Source: Microbacterium sp. (GTDB lineage: Bacteria > Actinomycetota > Actinomycetes > Actinomycetales > Microbacteriaceae). Taken from it: a DNA stretch of 64,000 nt. A program made the translations under genes and the position numbers. The notes under the pieces are model-generated. The model was given only the letters and a program-made list of their open reading frames with translations, had not been told where the DNA came from and searched no databases. This document shows, in pieces, positions 18,333-26,919 of this stretch; positions within the stretch are counted from its first letter, which is position 1; each line of letters begins with the position of its first letter. The stretch lies in NCBI RefSeq assembly GCF_017305435.1, contig NZ_JAFKIP010000003.1, positions 496,001 to 560,000 on the forward strand, written 5' to 3'.

Positions 18333-19571
18333 GTGACTCTCGACACCTCCGTGACCGGAACGCGCCTGGCGCCCTGGCGCACCGCCGTCTTCACCCTGTT
18401 CCTGCTGTCCGGAGTGACGTTCGCGTCGTGGGCGTCGCGGCTGCCGGCGGTCAAGCAGAACCTGGGCATCGACGACTTCGAGGTCGGGGTGCTGCTCTTC
18501 TCGATGGGCGCGGGCTCGCTCCTCGGTGTCATGTCGGCGAACGTCATCGTCGCCCGGTGGGGAGCGAAGCGCGGCCTCTCGGTGACGGTCGTGGGCGTCG
18601 CCGTGGGCCTCTTCCTCGCCGCGCTCGGCGTCGATGCGCTCGGATCGTACCCGCTCGCCGCGATCGGCCTCGCGCTCATGGGCCTGTGCTTCGGAGCGAC
18701 CGACGTCATGATCAACGTCGAGGCGGCATCCGTCGAGCAGGCGACCGGCCGTACCCTCATGCCGCTCTTCCACGCGTTCTTCAGCCTCGGCACCGTGGCC
18801 GGCGCGGGCATCGGCGTCGCGATGGCCGCCTGGGGCGTCGGCGCTTCGTGGCACCTGGGCACCGTGGCGGTCGTGTGGCTCGCCGTGACGATCGTCGCCC
18901 TGCGCTTCGTGCCGGCCCCGGATGCTGCGCACGCCGCAGCGGCGGCAGCCGACTCCTCCTCGACGCGCCGCGAGCGGCTGCATGCCGCGCTCGAGGTCTG
19001 GCGCGACCCGCGCACCTACGCGATCGGCGCGATCATCCTCGGCATGGCATTCGCGGAGGGCAGCGCCAACGACTGGCTCACGATCGCGGTCGTCGACGGA
19101 CACGGCGAGTCGGAGGCGACCGGCGCGATCTTCCTCACGGTGTTCTCGATCTCGATGACGGTCTTCCGCGCCGTCGGCGGCCCGCTCGTCGACCGGATCG
19201 GCCGGGTGTGGGCGCTGCGCGGTCTCGCCGTGACGGGGGGCATCGGCCTCATCGTGTTCATCCTCGCGCCGAATCTGCCGCTGGCCTTCGTCGGCGTCGC
19301 TCTCTGGGGCGCCGGCGCCTCACTCGGATTCCCGCTGGGCATGTCGGCGGCGGCGGACGACCCGGCCAAGGCCGCGGCATCCGTCTCGGCGGCGGCGACC
19401 ATCGGCTACGTCGCGTTCCTGTGCGGCCCGCCGGTGCTCGGCTGGATCAGCCACCAGATCGGCATCCTCAACACCCTCTGGATCATCGTCGGCCTCATCG
19501 TCATGAGCGGCTTCGCGTCGGGCGCCGCGAAGCCGATCGCGGGCTCGAAGGTCGGCGCCGGGCACCACTGA
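18333..19571 (+). CDS. MFS transporter
   Basis: This 412-residue protein has about twelve hydrophobic segments in two halves. A central hydrophilic loop of about 35 residues (around 195-230) is rich in Ala, Ser and Arg. The N-terminal region [36 protein letters not shown] is typical of the YbjJ/FucP-like branch of the major facilitator superfamily. The leaderless GTG start and the divergent LacI gene suggest sugar-linked control; the substrate cannot be read from the sequence. Confidence 0.85.
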   Translation: MTLDTSVTGTRLAPWRTAVFTLFLLSGVTFASWASRLPAVKQNLGIDDFEVGVLLFSMGAGSLLGVMSANVIVARWGAKRGLSVTVVGVAVGLFLAALGVDALGSYPLAAIGLALMGLCFGATDVMINVEAASVEQATGRTLMPLFHAFFSLGTVAGAGIGVAMAAWGVGASWHLGTVAVVWLAVTIVALRFVPAPDAAHAAAAAADSSSTRRERLHAALEVWRDPRTYAIGAIILGMAFAEGSANDWLTIAVVDGHGESEATGAIFLTVFSISMTVFRAVGGPLVDRIGRVWALRGLAVTGGIGLIVFILAPNLPLAFVGVALWGAGASLGFPLGMSAAADDPAKAAASVSAAATIGYVAFLCGPPVLGWISHQIGILNTLWIIVGLIVMSGFASGAAKPIAGSKVGAGHH

Positions 19572-19776
19572 CCCGGCCTGCGCATTCGCGCGCTTTGCGC
19601 CGGCCGCCGCGCCGCGCGCGCCGCGCGCGCCGCCCGCGCCGAGTGCGCCGCATCCCACCGAAAGGGCCGGTTCTTCGCGCGCAACAACCGGCGACCTCGG
19701 CAACAACCGGCGCGCTCGGCTCCAGCCGTCACCAGCCGGTGCCGCGCGACGGCCCCGACCCGATCCCGCGCCCGCG

Positions 19777-19782
19777 TACACT
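19777..19782 (+). promoter_or_regulatory. -10 box of nucS, leaderless arrangement
   Basis: TACACT ends six bases before the GTG start at 19789. The upstream interval 19572-19776 is very GC-rich, with alternating GCGC runs and two copies of CAACAACCGGCG, and holds no gene. Confidence 0.55.
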
Positions 19783-19788
19783 CGACGG

Positions 19789-20484
19789 GTGCGTCTCGTC
19801 ATCGCCCGTTGCTCCGTCGATTACACCGGGCGCCTCAACGCCCACCTCCCGCTCGCGACGCGCCTGCTCGTGCACAAGGGGGACGGCTCGCTGCTCGTGC
19901 ACTCCGACGGCGGCTCGTACAAGCCGCTCAACTGGATGAGCCCGCCCTGCACGCTCACCGTCGAAGAACCGGATGCCGAGTCGGCGACGGCTGGAGTGCG
20001 TGAGCACTGGCGGGTCACCCATGCGAAGACGGGGGACGCGCTGCTCGTGCGCATCTATGAGGTGCTGCACGATTCCGCGCATGAGCTGGGCGTCGACCCG
20101 GGACTGCAGAAGGACGGCGTCGAGGCCGATCTGCAGCGTCTGCTGGCCGAGCAGGTCGACGTCATCGGCGACGGGCTGACGCTCGTCCGGCGAGAGTTCC
20201 CGACGGCGATCGGGCCGGTCGACCTGCTGCTGCGCAACCCCTCCGGCGGCACGATCGCCGTCGAGGTGAAGCGGCGCGGCGACATCGACGGCGTCGAGCA
20301 GCTGACCCGCTACCTCGACCTGCTGAACCGCGACCCGCACCTGGCTCCCGTCGCGGGCGTCTTCGCCGCGCAGGAGATCAAGCCACAGGCGAAGGTGCTG
20401 GCCGGCGACCGCGGCATCCGCTGCGTCACGCTGGACTACGAGGGCATGAAGGGCACCGAGTCGGGCGCGCCGCGCCTGTTCTGA
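19789..20484 (+). CDS. nucS: Endonuclease NucS (EndoMS), non-canonical mismatch repair
   Basis: The product is 231 residues, the normal NucS length. NucS cuts both strands at mismatched DNA and replaces MutS/MutL in most actinobacteria. The catalytic residues of the RecB-like nuclease domain are visible: D145 in PVDLLLR, then E159 and K161 in AVEVKRRG. The N-terminal domain (residues 1-115) has the dimerising beta barrel with [13 protein letters not shown]. No C-terminal QxxLF-type clamp motif is certain, but the protein ends in APRLF, close to the beta-clamp-binding tail described for this family. Confidence 0.92.
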   Translation: MRLVIARCSVDYTGRLNAHLPLATRLLVHKGDGSLLVHSDGGSYKPLNWMSPPCTLTVEEPDAESATAGVREHWRVTHAKTGDALLVRIYEVLHDSAHELGVDPGLQKDGVEADLQRLLAEQVDVIGDGLTLVRREFPTAIGPVDLLLRNPSGGTIAVEVKRRGDIDGVEQLTRYLDLLNRDPHLAPVAGVFAAQEIKPQAKVLAGDRGIRCVTLDYEGMKGTESGAPRLF

Positions 20485-20492
20485 GCCGCCGA

Positions 20493-20498
20493 TAGGCT
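20493..20498 (+). promoter_or_regulatory. -10 box of the HAD gene, leaderless arrangement
   Basis: TAGGCT ends six bases before the ATG at 20505. Confidence 0.55.
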
Positions 20499-20504
20499 GG
20501 CGGG

Positions 20505-21179
20505 ATGACTTCGCGATCGCCCTTCACGTGCGTGCTGTGGGATGTGGACGGGACGATCGTGGATGCCTCGGACGGCATCCTGCGTCGCCTGACGATCGCG
20601 CTCGAGCACTTCGGCAAGCCCGCGCCGACGCGCGCTGAGCTCGTGCACTGGATCGGGCCGCCGATGTTCGACTCGTTCCAGACGAACGTCGGCATGAGTC
20701 CCGCCGAAGCCACCGAAGCGGTCGCCTACTACCGCACGATCGGCAAGGCCGACGGCTACACGACGGGCGCGAAGCTCTACCCCGGCATCGCGCAGCTGAT
20801 CGGAGACCTGGATGCCGCGGGCATCGCGCAGGCGACAGCGAGCTCGAAGCCCGAGGTTCAGGTGGTGGCGCTGATGGAGCACTTCGACCTGGTTCCGCAT
20901 CTGCAGGCGATGGCAGGGTCGACCCCCGACGAGAAGACGCTCGCGTCCAAGGCGGACATCGTCGCCGAGGCGCTGCGTCGCCTCCAGGCGGCGGGCGCTG
21001 ACACGAGTCGCCCGGTGCTCATCGGCGACCGTCACCACGACGTCGAGGGCGGCGCCGCGCATGACGTCGCGGTGATCTTCGTGCGCTGGGGCTTCAGCTG
21101 GCCCCACGAAAGCGAGGGCGCCACAGCTGCCGTCGACGATGTCGACGCGCTGCGCGCCCTGCTGTTGATCGAAGACTGA
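20505..21179 (+). CDS. HAD-superfamily hydrolase, phosphoglycolate phosphatase-like
   Basis: This 224-residue protein has the HAD motif I DVDGTIVD with the nucleophile D13 and acid/base D15. Motif II is the Ser in TASSK, motif III the downstream Lys, and motif IV GDRHHDV. An alpha-helical cap lies between residues about 22 and 85. The family dephosphorylates small phosphate esters; it resembles Gph and 5'-nucleotidase-type members, and the true substrate is unknown. The stop codon is inside a strong terminator hairpin. Confidence 0.82.
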   Translation: MTSRSPFTCVLWDVDGTIVDASDGILRRLTIALEHFGKPAPTRAELVHWIGPPMFDSFQTNVGMSPAEATEAVAYYRTIGKADGYTTGAKLYPGIAQLIGDLDAAGIAQATASSKPEVQVVALMEHFDLVPHLQAMAGSTPDEKTLASKADIVAEALRRLQAAGADTSRPVLIGDRHHDVEGGAAHDVAVIFVRWGFSWPHESEGATAAVDDVDALRALLLIED

Positions 21180-21204
21180 CGGCCCGCGCGAACGCGGGCC
21201 GTCA
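21177..21204. terminator. Bidirectional 12-bp hairpin between HAD gene and cspA
   Basis: TGACGGCCCGCG and CGCGGGCCGTCA are perfect inverted copies with a CGAA loop. The hairpin sits between two convergent genes and includes the TGA of the HAD gene, so it can stop transcription from either side. Confidence 0.75.
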
Positions 21205-21211
21205 ACCCGGA

Positions 21212-21418
21212 TCAGATGGGTCGGATGTTCTCCGCCTGGAGGCCCTTGGGGCCCTGGGCGATCTCGAACTCGACGCGCTGGTTCTCCTCGAGGGAGCGGT
21301 AGCCGCTCGACTCGATGGCGGAGTAGTGAGCGAAGACGTCCGCGCCGCCCTCATCGGGAGCGATGAAGCCGAAGCCCTTCTCCGAGTTGAACCACTTGAC
21401 GGTGCCCTGCGTTGCCAT
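21212..21418 (-). CDS. cspA: Cold-shock protein
   Basis: This is a 68-residue single cold-shock domain that binds single-stranded nucleic acid and acts as an RNA chaperone. The RNP1 motif KGFGFI and the RNP2 motif DVFAHY are both present (RNP2 has Ala where Val is more common). An AAGG ribosome site precedes the ATG. Upstream DNA is a long gene-free interval that probably carries a 5' leader, as in other csp genes. Confidence 0.93.
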   Translation of the reverse strand: MATQGTVKWFNSEKGFGFIAPDEGGADVFAHYSAIESSGYRSLEENQRVEFEIAQGPKGLQAENIRPI

Positions 21419-21774
21419 GACTGCCTTACTGACGTGCGATGCCGACGCAGTCGCGCCGACGCCTCAACCGTACTTGGGTACAGCGATCCGCGCAGGACTG
21501 TGACGGCGATGGTGACACAAACGTTGCATGAATACCATTCGACGCCCGAGCGTTTCGCGCGATGCGCGCCGCTCGGGCGTCGACGGATCCCCCCGGATAC
21601 GCCACGCTCGGCGTGGCTGCGACCACTGTACGGATTCATCGGGCGGGTCCTCCTCGGATCACATGGGAATCTGCCGTGAGATCTCTTCGAGCACCCGAAG
21701 ACCGATGCCCCGCGACAGAGATTCACAGAAGGTGCGTCTCGGTGTCATCAGTACCGAACGTAGAATCCAGTGCG
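21419..21774. other. 356-base divergent regulatory interval between cspA and a GntR gene
   Basis: No gene is supported here. The minus-strand side should contain the cspA promoter and leader; I see no convincing -35/-10 pair for it. The plus-strand side ends in a TAGAAT -10 box at 21761-21766 for the GntR gene. No clear terminator or strong hairpin was found. Confidence 0.5.
21761..21766 (+). promoter_or_regulatory. -10 box of the GntR gene, leaderless arrangement
   Basis: TAGAAT ends eight bases before the ATG at 21775 and no ribosome site fits between them. This fixes the start at 21775 instead of an in-frame upstream ATG at 21562. Confidence 0.55.
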
Positions 21775-22416
21775 ATGATCGCCCACCTCTCCCCGATCGA
21801 GGTCGCCGGCGGCATGATCCTCAGCGATGAGGTGCATGCGCGTATCGGCGCTGCCATTCTCGACGGCACTTTCGGCCCCGGCCAGCGATTGCGCGACGTC
21901 GATCTCGCTCTCCAGCTCGGCGTGTCCCGCACTCCGATCCGCGAAGCCCTGCAGCGCCTCGAGCGCTTCGGCCTCGTCGAGATCGCCGTCGGCCGCTACA
22001 CGCGCGTCTCCACACCCGACGATCGACTCCGCGAGGAGACGGGCGAGTTCACGGCGTACCTGATGGGCAATGCGCTGCGCATCGCGCTGCAGCGCTGCGA
22101 CGAGGATCAGCACGCGACGATCGTCGAGCTCGCGGATGCCGTGGTCGACAGCGCCCACCGCGCCGATGCGTTGGGGCTGTTCGAGGCATCCACCGACATG
22201 TTCATCGAGGTGACCAAAGCGACGGGCAACGCGATGTTCATCGGTGTCATCCGCGAAGCCGCGCTCGCGATCCAGCGCAACCTGCACGGCTGGCATCCCT
22301 TCCTCGCCGGGCCGATCAGCCGCAACGACGGGTACGAACGGCTGCGCGCGTGCATCGCCTCCCGAGACGCGGACGGCGCCGAGCGGATGCTCCGCTACCT
22401 GCACGGCGTCTCCTGA
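21775..22416 (+). CDS. GntR-family regulator, FadR-like
   Basis: The protein has 213 residues. The N-terminal winged helix (about residues 15-80) includes GPGQRLRDVDLALQLGVSRTPIREALQRLERFGLVE. An all-helical C-terminal domain of the FCD type follows, which usually binds a carboxylate with metal help. The target and ligand are unknown. It is convergent with the NmrA-family gene and divergent from cspA; neither position predicts its regulon. Confidence 0.85.
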   Translation: MIAHLSPIEVAGGMILSDEVHARIGAAILDGTFGPGQRLRDVDLALQLGVSRTPIREALQRLERFGLVEIAVGRYTRVSTPDDRLREETGEFTAYLMGNALRIALQRCDEDQHATIVELADAVVDSAHRADALGLFEASTDMFIEVTKATGNAMFIGVIREAALAIQRNLHGWHPFLAGPISRNDGYERLRACIASRDADGAERMLRYLHGVS

Positions 22417-22462
22417 GCCGGACGAGGACGCAGCAACGACACGACGACCGACAAGACGCACC

Positions 22463-23299
22463 TCAGCGGAAGAGACGGGCGTTGTCCTCGACCCATGTGC
22501 GGAACGTGCGAGACGGCGCGCCCGTGATGCGGGTGTACTCATCGGAGATGACAGGAGTGGTGCCGACGGCTTCGCGCCAATCCTTGATGATCTGCCGCAC
22601 CCACACCTCGGGGACGTACCGCGACAGCATCGCCGCAGACTCCGCCTCCGTCTGCTCGATCACGGCCACGGTTCGCCCGATGACCTCGCCGATGATGGCG
22701 ACCTGATCACGCAGGGTGAGACGGTCTGGACCAGTCAGGATCGGCGTACGCCCGATCAGCGTGTCACTCGTCAGGGCGATCACCGCGACGTCGGCGATGT
22801 CCTGTTCATGGATAGGCACCTGCACGGCATCCGGATAGGGCAGTGGCACCGCGTTCTCTCCCTTGACTCCCCAGCTCCAGCGCGCCGCGTTGCTGGCGAA
22901 TCCGCCCGGTCGCAGGAACGTGTAGGCCAGACCCGACTCCTCGATGGCTCGTTCGACGCGGAGGAAACGCGAACCGTTGAAGTCCTCCGACGCGCCAGGA
23001 GACGTCGCCGACGATGAGGACAGAAGAACCACATGCCGCACCCCCGCCGAGGCGAACGCCGCGATCAATGCTTCCGGTTCGGCCAGATCGGCATACAGGA
23101 AGACTCTGTCGACGGTCTCGAGCGCGGACGCGAACGACTCCGGCTCATTCAGATCCGCTGCGAAGACCCTCACCTCGGCTGACAACGACAGCTTCTGCGG
23201 AGTACGACTCGACGCCCTCACCTCGACCCCCCGCTCGACCAGACCCGTGACGACAGCGCTCCCCACGGAACCACTCGCACCCACGACAAGAACAGACAT
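22463..23299 (-). CDS. NmrA-like NAD(P)-binding protein (atypical SDR)
   Basis: This 278-residue protein has the N-terminal dinucleotide motif VGASGSVGSAV and a Rossmann fold. A later LRPGGFASN segment and an open C-terminal part fit the NmrA/azoreductase-quinone oxidoreductase-like branch of extended SDRs. I chose ATG 23299, which has a GGAGGA site five bases upstream; an in-frame ATG at 23311 precedes that site. It is divergent from a TetR gene, and three 13-bp operator boxes lie in between, so it is very likely repressed by that TetR and induced by an unknown redox or xenobiotic signal. Confidence 0.85.
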   Translation of the reverse strand: MSVLVVGASGSVGSAVVTGLVERGVEVRASSRTPQKLSLSAEVRVFAADLNEPESFASALETVDRVFLYADLAEPEALIAAFASAGVRHVVLLSSSSATSPGASEDFNGSRFLRVERAIEESGLAYTFLRPGGFASNAARWSWGVKGENAVPLPYPDAVQVPIHEQDIADVAVIALTSDTLIGRTPILTGPDRLTLRDQVAIIGEVIGRTVAVIEQTEAESAAMLSRYVPEVWVRQIIKDWREAVGTTPVISDEYTRITGAPSRTFRTWVEDNARLFR

Positions 23300-23317
23300 G
23301 GCTTCCTCCATCTATAA

Positions 23318-23359
23318 CGAACACCGTTCGCGAACAGTATTCGTCACGAACGTTGTTCG
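23318..23359. promoter_or_regulatory. Three CGAACNNNNTTCG boxes in the NmrA/TetR divergent promoter
   Basis: CGAACACCGTTCG (23318-23330), CGAACAGTATTCG (23331-23343) and CGAACGTTGTTCG (23347-23359) share the frame CGAACNNNNTTCG. The first two abut and the third follows after three bases. The set lies between the minus-strand TATAGA -10 of the NmrA gene and the plus-strand TAGGCT -10 (23367-23372) of the TetR gene. Cooperative binding by the adjacent TetR is inferred. Confidence 0.75.
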
Positions 23360-23378
23360 TGTCAAATAGGCTGTCGTC

Positions 23379-24062
23379 ATGTCACAGCGCGAAGAATCGA
23401 TGCGGCGCGGACGCTCGGCGAAGGCCCCGCTGTCCCGGCAGTCGATCATCGAGTCGGCCATGGCGTTGATCCGCGCGCACGGCGTCGAGGCCGTCACGCT
23501 CCGGCAGGTCGCCGAGCAGGTCGAAACCGGGCCAGCGTCGCTGTACGCGTATTTTGCGAACCGCGACGTTCTTCTCGGGCACGTCCTCGATACGGCATAC
23601 GCGCATGTACCGCTCGTCGACGCGGGCGCACACGGACTCGATTGGCGGGAAGCCCTCACCCAGACGATCGTCAACACGATCGACGTCCTGCAGAGCTACC
23701 CCGGACTCGGAGCCGTCGCACTCGGCACGATCCCCATCCTTCCCGGCGCCCTCCGACTCGCCGAACACGAACTCATGCTGATGGAAGCCGGCGGCATCAC
23801 CGACGACCGCAGCGCGATGGCGATAGACCTCATCGCCCAGTTCGCCGCGTCCACCGCGATCGAACGCACCGCGCAGCGGGACGGCGCACGTGGTGACGTC
23901 GAACGAGAGCATGTGCGCAGCGCATATGAGAGCGCGGATCCGGAGCAGTTCCCCCGCATCACACGGTCTGCGGCGCTGCTGACCGGCCCAGACGAGCAGG
24001 TCAGACGCGAGTTCGCCATCCGAGTCCTGATCACGGGAATCGAGCTGTCCACCACGCCCTGA
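23379..24062 (+). CDS. TetR-family transcriptional regulator
   Basis: The protein has 227 residues. The helix-turn-helix VTLRQVAEQVETGPASLYAYFANRDVLL lies near residues 40-67, and the C-terminal domain resembles TetR_C. The ATG follows the TAGGCT -10 box by six bases, so the message is leaderless. It is divergent from the NmrA-like gene and probably controls both through the three boxes between them. Confidence 0.87.
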   Translation: MSQREESMRRGRSAKAPLSRQSIIESAMALIRAHGVEAVTLRQVAEQVETGPASLYAYFANRDVLLGHVLDTAYAHVPLVDAGAHGLDWREALTQTIVNTIDVLQSYPGLGAVALGTIPILPGALRLAEHELMLMEAGGITDDRSAMAIDLIAQFAASTAIERTAQRDGARGDVEREHVRSAYESADPEQFPRITRSAALLTGPDEQVRREFAIRVLITGIELSTTP

Positions 24063-24100
24063 GCATCGGCACCGACGGCAGCTGCAGCGCAGAACGAAAG

Positions 24101-24134
24101 ACGGGTGAAACCCCGAAACCGGGGGTTCACCCGT
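24101..24134. terminator. Hairpin between TetR gene and tRNA-Leu
   Basis: ACGGGTGAA and TTCACCCGT form nine pairs, then an A-G mismatch and four G-C pairs close a GAAACC loop. On the minus strand it follows the tRNA-Leu gene and is trailed by CTTTCGTTCT, so it mainly terminates the tRNA transcript. Confidence 0.65.
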
Positions 24135-24160
24135 TCACGATGTCCTGGAACATCACACTG

Positions 24161-24244
24161 TGCGCGAGGGGGGACTTGAACCCCCACGCCCTTGCGGGCA
24201 CTGGCACCTGAAGCCAGCGCGTCTACCTATTCCGCCACTCGCGC
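24161..24244 (-). tRNA. tRNA-Leu (anticodon CAG)
   Basis: The 84-base gene folds into a cloverleaf. The acceptor arms GCGCGAG and CTCGCGC pair fully and are followed by an A discriminator. The anticodon loop reads TTCAGGT between TGGC and GCCA stems. A long variable arm (TGCCCGCAAGGGCGT) marks it as a class II tRNA, and a GGTTCAAGTCC T-loop is present. CCA is not encoded. Confidence 0.95.
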
Positions 24245-24344
24245 ATGCTGCGCTCCCGATCGACGGGAACTCAACTTCCCGAGGATATCACGGGCGCGCG
24301 GCGCCTCAGAATCACGGAATGTGCTCTCGTTCAGGGTGTGCAAC

Positions 24345-24350
24345 TAGCAT
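24345..24350 (+). promoter_or_regulatory. Candidate -10 box of the fha-pst-rod-pbp-pkn operon
   Basis: TAGCAT lies about 32 bases upstream of the fhaA GTG and leaves room for a GAGGAG ribosome site at 24372-24377. No clear -35 was identified. Confidence 0.4.
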
Positions 24351-24382
24351 GTACGCACCGGCCAGCCAGCTAGAGGAGCCCC

Positions 24383-25114
24383 GTGGGACTACTTGACAGC
24401 TTCGAGAAGGGTCTCGATCGCGCCGTCAACGGCGCCTTCGCACGGTCCTTCCGCAGCGGCATCCAACCGGTGGAGATCGCGGCGGCGCTGCGGACCGAAT
24501 TGGATGCCAAGGCCGCCGTCGTGAGCCGCGACCGCATCCTCGCGCCGAACACGTTCGAGGTGCGCCTCGCCCCCGCCGACGCCGAGCGGATGGGGTCGCT
24601 CGGTTCGACGCTCGACGATGAGCTGCACACCCTCGTGACGACGCATGCGCAGGCGCAGGGCTTCTCCTTCGCGGGCCCCGTCTCGATCTCGATCGCCGCC
24701 GACGAGCAGCTGCCCACCGGCACCCTGCGCATCCTTTCGCAGACGGCAGCCGGCCAGGTCGCCTGGCGCGGCGTCGTGGATGTCGAGGGCAAGCGCCACC
24801 CCCTCACCAAGGGCCGCACGGTCATCGGCCGCGGCAGCGACGCCGACATCACGATCGCGGATGCCGGGACGAGTCGTCGTCACGTCGAGATCCTGTGGGA
24901 CGGGGAGCGGGCGATGGTCCGCGACCTCGGTTCGACCAACGGCACCCAGCTCGACGGACGCAAGATCTCCGAGGCGCCGCTGCCCCCCGACGGGATCATC
25001 ACGATCGGGCGCACCGACATCACCTTCCGCGTGATCGCGCAGGCGACGCAGCCACGCCCGACGACCTCCGCCGCCGACGCGACGCGCGCCTTCGGGATCG
25101 GCGGGCTCACGTGA
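24383..25114 (+). CDS. fhaA: FHA-domain protein FhaA (DUF3662 plus FHA)
   Basis: This is a 243-residue cytoplasmic protein. An N-terminal DUF3662 domain (residues about 1-120: MGLLDSFEKGLDRAVNGAF to SISIAADEQLPTGT) is followed by a C-terminal FHA domain (about 142-220). The phosphothreonine-binding residues are visible as TVIGRGSDAD, TSRRHVE and STNGTQLDG. Mycobacterial FhaA has a linker of some 300 residues that is almost absent here. FhaA recognises kinase-phosphorylated partners such as MurJ in mycobacteria. It is the first gene of the operon and overlaps fhaB by four bases (GTGA). Confidence 0.92.
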   Translation: MGLLDSFEKGLDRAVNGAFARSFRSGIQPVEIAAALRTELDAKAAVVSRDRILAPNTFEVRLAPADAERMGSLGSTLDDELHTLVTTHAQAQGFSFAGPVSISIAADEQLPTGTLRILSQTAAGQVAWRGVVDVEGKRHPLTKGRTVIGRGSDADITIADAGTSRRHVEILWDGERAMVRDLGSTNGTQLDGRKISEAPLPPDGIITIGRTDITFRVIAQATQPRPTTSAADATRAFGIGGLT

Positions 25115-25659
25115 GTCAGCTCACTCTGCTCCTGCTGCAGATCGGCTTCCTGATCCTGCTGTGGGCGTTCGTCTTCGCGGTCGTCTACTCCCTGCGCGCC
25201 GACCTCTTCGGCGTCAAGGTGCGAAAGCTCCCCGACCCGGCCCCGGCTGCCGCTCCCGCGGCATCGGCCGCCGATGTCACGGCCCCCGTCGCACCGGTCG
25301 CCCGACCCGCGGCATCCACCGCGCGCCCCCCGCAGGCGACCGGCGGCCCGCAGAAGGCCACCCGCGACGCGGTCTCGCGCATCGTCATCACGAGCGGCCC
25401 GAAGGCCGGTCTCGAACTGCCGCTCACCGGCGAGCCCCTGACTATCGGGCGATCGAGCGAGTCGGGCCTCGTCATCCGCGACGACTACACGTCGAGCCAC
25501 CACGCGCGCCTGCTCCTGTGGGGCGACCAGTGGATGCTGCAGGATCTCGACTCGACCAACGGCACGTGGCACGACGGCGAGCGCGTCGCGAGCCCCGTCC
25601 CCGTGCGGATCGGCGCCCCCATCAAGGTCGGCGCGACGACCTTCGAGCTGCGGAAGTAG
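25111..25659 (+). CDS. fhaB: FHA-domain membrane protein FhaB
   Basis: This 182-residue protein has one N-terminal membrane helix (residues about 4-28), a Pro/Ala-rich linker, and a C-terminal FHA domain (about 108-180) with LTIGRSSES, SSHHARL and STNGTWHDG. Family members dock on phosphorylated Thr of the Ser/Thr kinases and link them to the division machinery. The start is the GTG overlapping the fhaA stop. Confidence 0.92.
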   Translation: MSQLTLLLLQIGFLILLWAFVFAVVYSLRADLFGVKVRKLPDPAPAAAPAASAADVTAPVAPVARPAASTARPPQATGGPQKATRDAVSRIVITSGPKAGLELPLTGEPLTIGRSSESGLVIRDDYTSSHHARLLLWGDQWMLQDLDSTNGTWHDGERVASPVPVRIGAPIKVGATTFELRK

Positions 25660-25671
25660 CCCGGCGTCAGC

Positions 25672-26919
25672 ATGGTCTTCGAGGGGTCGAGCGCCGCCAT
25701 CTCCCACACCGGGAAGGTGCGCTCCAACAACCAGGATTCGGGCTACAGCGGCTCGAACCTCTTCGTCGTCGCCGACGGCATGGGCGGCCACGCCGGCGGC
25801 GATGTGGCATCCAGCATCGCCGTGCACCGACTGAAGGACCTCGACCAGCCCTTCGCGACGCCCACCGAGGCCGAGCACGCGCTGCAGCAGGCCATCGCCT
25901 CGACGGCGACCGTCCTCATCGACACCGTCGCCGATCGCCCCGAGCTCGCGGGCATGGGCACGACGGTCAGCGCACTGGACTTCGTCGACGACTACGCCGT
26001 CATCGCGCACATCGGCGATTCGCGCATCTACCTCTACCGCGACGACGCGCTCACGCAGATCACGACCGACCACACGTTCGTGCAGCGGCTCGTCGACTCG
26101 GGTCGCATCACGCCGGAGGAGGCGCGCTACCACCCGCGACGCTCCGTCCTCATGCGCGTCCTCGGCGACATGGACCCCGACCCCGAGGTCGACACGTTCA
26201 TCATGCCGACCCAGCCCGGCGACCGCTGGCTGCTGTGCTCGGACGGCCTCTGTGGCGTCGTCGACGACGCCCATACGGCCAAGACGCTCGGCCAGCACCT
26301 CCCGCCCGGGCGCACGGCGGACCTGCTCCTCAAGCAGGCGCTGGATGCCGGGGCCCCCGACAACGTCACCGTCATCATCGTCGACGTGGGCGGCAGCCAC
26401 CCGATGTTCAGCGGCACCGCCACGATCGTCGGCTCGGCATCCAACCCGCAGGGCATCGAGGTGCCGGCGGCGCGCGCCGGCCGGACGAGCTGGCTGCACC
26501 CGAATCGGCAGGCCGCCAACGAGCCGACCCACTTCGAGCCTGCCCCCGAGTTCCTCGAGGAGCTCATCGAAGAGGACCGCCGCCGTTCGCGGCGTCGCCG
26601 CCTCTGGTGGATCGTCGGCCTCATCGTCGTGATCGGCGCGCTCTTCGCCGGTGTCGCCGCCGCGTACTCCTGGACGCAGACACGCTACTTCGTCGGGTCG
26701 GACGAGAACTCCGTGGTCATCTACCGCGGCATCCAGCAGGACATCGGCCCGATCTCGCTGTCGACGCCCTACGAGGACACCGGCATCCTGCTCGTCGACC
26801 TGCCCTTCTATCAGCGCCTCGCGGTGCAGCAGACGATCTCGGCCCGTTCGCTCGCCGACGCCCAGCAGATCGTCGACACCCTGCGCTCGACGGACACGAC
26901 GGAAGGGAGCTCGCCATGA
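25672..26919 (+). CDS. pstP: PP2C-type Ser/Thr phosphatase PstP
   Basis: The product is 415 residues. The N-terminal PP2C domain (about 1-240) has the metal-binding motifs SNNQDSG, VVADGMGGH, CSDGL and DNVTVIIVD. Residues about 240-305 are a linker, one membrane helix lies near 311-333, and about 80 residues are outside the cell. It removes phosphate from PknA, PknB and their substrates. The stop overlaps the rodA start (ATGA). Confidence 0.93.
   Translation: MVFEGSSAAISHTGKVRSNNQDSGYSGSNLFVVADGMGGHAGGDVASSIAVHRLKDLDQPFATPTEAEHALQQAIASTATVLIDTVADRPELAGMGTTVSALDFVDDYAVIAHIGDSRIYLYRDDALTQITTDHTFVQRLVDSGRITPEEARYHPRRSVLMRVLGDMDPDPEVDTFIMPTQPGDRWLLCSDGLCGVVDDAHTAKTLGQHLPPGRTADLLLKQALDAGAPDNVTVIIVDVGGSHPMFSGTATIVGSASNPQGIEVPAARAGRTSWLHPNRQAANEPTHFEPAPEFLEELIEEDRRRSRRRRLWWIVGLIVVIGALFAGVAAAYSWTQTRYFVGSDENSVVIYRGIQQDIGPISLSTPYEDTGILLVDLPFYQRLAVQQTISARSLADAQQIVDTLRSTDTTEGSSP

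Noticed and set aside
14383-18336. A plus-strand open frame of over 1300 codons opposite mrpA and lacI
   Set aside because: It is Arg/Glu-rich with no domain, lies fully antisense to well-recognised genes, and results from high GC third positions.
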